The position numbers and the translations under genes were made by a program. Positions 5,239 through 6,061 of a stretch of 6,061 nt of DNA are shown one piece after another. Below the pieces are notes generated by a model. The model was not told the origin of the DNA. It saw nothing but the letters and a program-made list of their open reading frames with translations, and did no database searches. Position 1 is the first letter of the stretch, and the number at the start of each line of letters is the position of its first letter. Origin of the DNA: Nanohaloarchaea archaeon SW_4_43_9 (lineage in GTDB: Archaea > Nanohalarchaeota > Nanosalinia > Nanosalinales > Nanosalinaceae); assembly GCA_003009815.1 (NCBI GenBank), contig PXPD01000025.1, forward strand, positions 1 to 6,061. The letters run 5' to 3'.

Positions 5239-5442
5239 TCACCAGGGATCATGTTCGAGTCCGTGATCTTCAGCTCTCTCTATCATCTCGTCTTCCGAGG
5301 TCTCGCTGCACGGGGCCATCTGCCATTCTTTGAAATCGTCGTTCATATCTTTGACTGCCTCCGCCTCTTCTTTTGACATTATAGAGATATTGGCTGTTTC
5401 GTCGCTGTATACCTCGATTATCCAGTAGTTTTCTGGTTCCAT
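5239..5442 (-). CDS. hypothetical small acidic protein, 67 aa
   Basis: No family is recognised. By count, 21 of 67 residues are Asp or Glu and only 4 are Lys or Arg, a composition typical of salt-in halophile cytoplasm. The N-terminal stretch NYWIIEVYSDETANISIMSK resembles two beta strands, followed by acidic helices and a tail ending HGLEHDPW; this tail and the single Cys45 are its most distinctive features. There is no signal peptide or membrane segment. The ATG at 5442 lies 27 bases downstream of the stop of the secreted-protein gene, so the two may be co-transcribed. No good ribosome site is close: an AAGGA-like run lies about 20 bases upstream. The small size keeps confidence moderate, but the biased composition and clean frame argue for a real gene. 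Confidence 0.65.
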   Translation of the reverse strand: MEPENYWIIEVYSDETANISIMSKEEAEAVKDMNDDFKEWQMAPCSETSEDEMIERAEDHGLEHDPW

Positions 5443-5469
5443 AGCAATTATTTTTTTCCTTCAGTTATT

Positions 5470-6018
5470 TTAATTTAGTCCTAGTTTCACTTCTGGTTCA
5501 GAGCCGCTGTTGAGTTTGTGTCTTGAATATAGTTCTACTGAATTTTCTGCTCTTCCTTCAAAACCGTCAATCTTTACATCCGGCCGGTAAATCACTCTCA
5601 CAGTAGGTGTTTCCACAGGAGGAAATGCAAAGCTTGGATTCACTCTCTCCAGAAATCTTTGGGACTTGATATCATCTTCGTCGTCCTCAATCCTTGTGTG
5701 ACCGCCGCGAGTATTCGGTATTATGAAGCTTCCATCTTTCTGAGTTACTTCTAAAACTTCTTTACTGTTATTTGAATAATTGATGCTCTCGAGTTCTCCA
5801 AGCCCGACAATCCCAACCGGTTGATCACTGGTTATATATGGGTAGTCTATTTCGCTTGAACTATAGGTTTTTTCCTGCGCTGGATCTCCATCCACGTAGA
5901 TATCTGTACCGGAGGAAAGATTCATCTGTAGCGATACATTTTCAACCTCTTGCGCTGCTACAGCCGATGAAAGTGTCAGGATAATTGAGATAGTGACTGC
6001 TGTTTTAACTATATTCAT
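5470..6018 (-). CDS. secreted protein of unknown function
   Basis: The family is not recognised. From the ATG at 6018 (182 aa) the product begins with a classical Sec signal peptide: MNIVK, a hydrophobic core ending near SS, and an A-V-A site around 19-21 just before AQEVENV. The frame extends to a TTG at 6042, but the ATG is preferred because it gives a normal signal peptide and lies about 27 bases after a TATA-like box, as for a leaderless message. The mature part has no second membrane segment or visible anchor. It holds four N-x-S sequons (N27, N33, N80, N83), an acidic cluster EDDEDD (111-116), and many polar residues and probable beta strands, as in a small extracellular or cell-surface domain. 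The only neighbour likely to share its transcript is the 67-aa acidic protein. Confidence 0.8.
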   Translation of the reverse strand: MNIVKTAVTISIILTLSSAVAAQEVENVSLQMNLSSGTDIYVDGDPAQEKTYSSSEIDYPYITSDQPVGIVGLGELESINYSNNSKEVLEVTQKDGSFIIPNTRGGHTRIEDDEDDIKSQRFLERVNPSFAFPPVETPTVRVIYRPDVKIDGFEGRAENSVELYSRHKLNSGSEPEVKLGLN

Positions 6019-6041
6019 TAGTATGTAATTCACTTTTGTCA

Positions 6042-6051
6042 ATAAAAAGTC
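6042..6051 (-). promoter_or_regulatory. TATA-like box of the secreted-protein gene
   Basis: CTTTTTATTG on the minus strand is centred about 28 bases before the ATG at 6018. This spacing implies a leaderless transcript starting at that ATG and argues against the upstream TTG at 6042, which would fall inside the box. Confidence 0.5.
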
Positions 6052-6061
6052 TGTACACAGT

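Noticed and set aside
6019..6042. Extension of the secreted protein to a TTG start
   Set aside because: The start would overlap the TATA-like box and add polar residues before a normal signal peptide; the ATG at 6018 is the better choice.

Overview
The window looks like chromosomal DNA of a halophilic or salt-adapted archaeon, possibly one of the small-genome DPANN lineages such as Nanohaloarchaeota. The archaeal call is firm. It rests on adjacent genes for both DNA topoisomerase VI subunits, an archaeal-type deoxyhypusine synthase, a tRNA-Asn gene split by an intron in the anticodon loop, tRNA genes without encoded CCA, GGTGAT-type ribosome binding sites, and TATA-like boxes about 25 bases before start codons with no leader. 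Salt adaptation is inferred from acidic proteins: one 67-residue product has 21 Asp/Glu against 4 Lys/Arg. The lineage is a guess, since no rRNA or universal marker is present.

Layout. Bases 1-2134 carry the 3' part of top6B followed by complete top6A, an operon encoding the type IIB topoisomerase. Bases 2261-2414 hold tRNA-Asn(GTT) with an 81-nt intron. A minus-strand pair follows (transcribed 3555 to 2417): an aldo-keto reductase and an unrecognised 110-aa protein overlapping it by 10 bases. A 79-base divergent promoter region separates these from a plus-strand Nudix-fold gene (3635-4000) whose catalytic box is degenerate. That gene ends in a stop-to-stop overlap with the minus-strand deoxyhypusine synthase gene (3997-5010). 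A 138-base spacer full of inverted repeats precedes tRNA-Phe(GAA) at 5149-5222. The window closes with two minus-strand genes of unknown function: a very acidic 67-aa protein and a secreted protein with a clear signal peptide.

Most of this is housekeeping: DNA topology, tRNAs, and eIF5A modification. The genes do not form one pathway. I see no CRISPR array, insertion sequence, toxin-antitoxin pair or defence system, and no convincing new multi-gene system. The points most worth a second look are the folded tRNA-Asn intron with a relaxed splice motif, the Nudix protein missing two of three key acidic ligands, the competing inverted repeats before tRNA-Phe, and substitutions in the substrate or cofactor pockets of deoxyhypusine synthase and the aldo-keto reductase.
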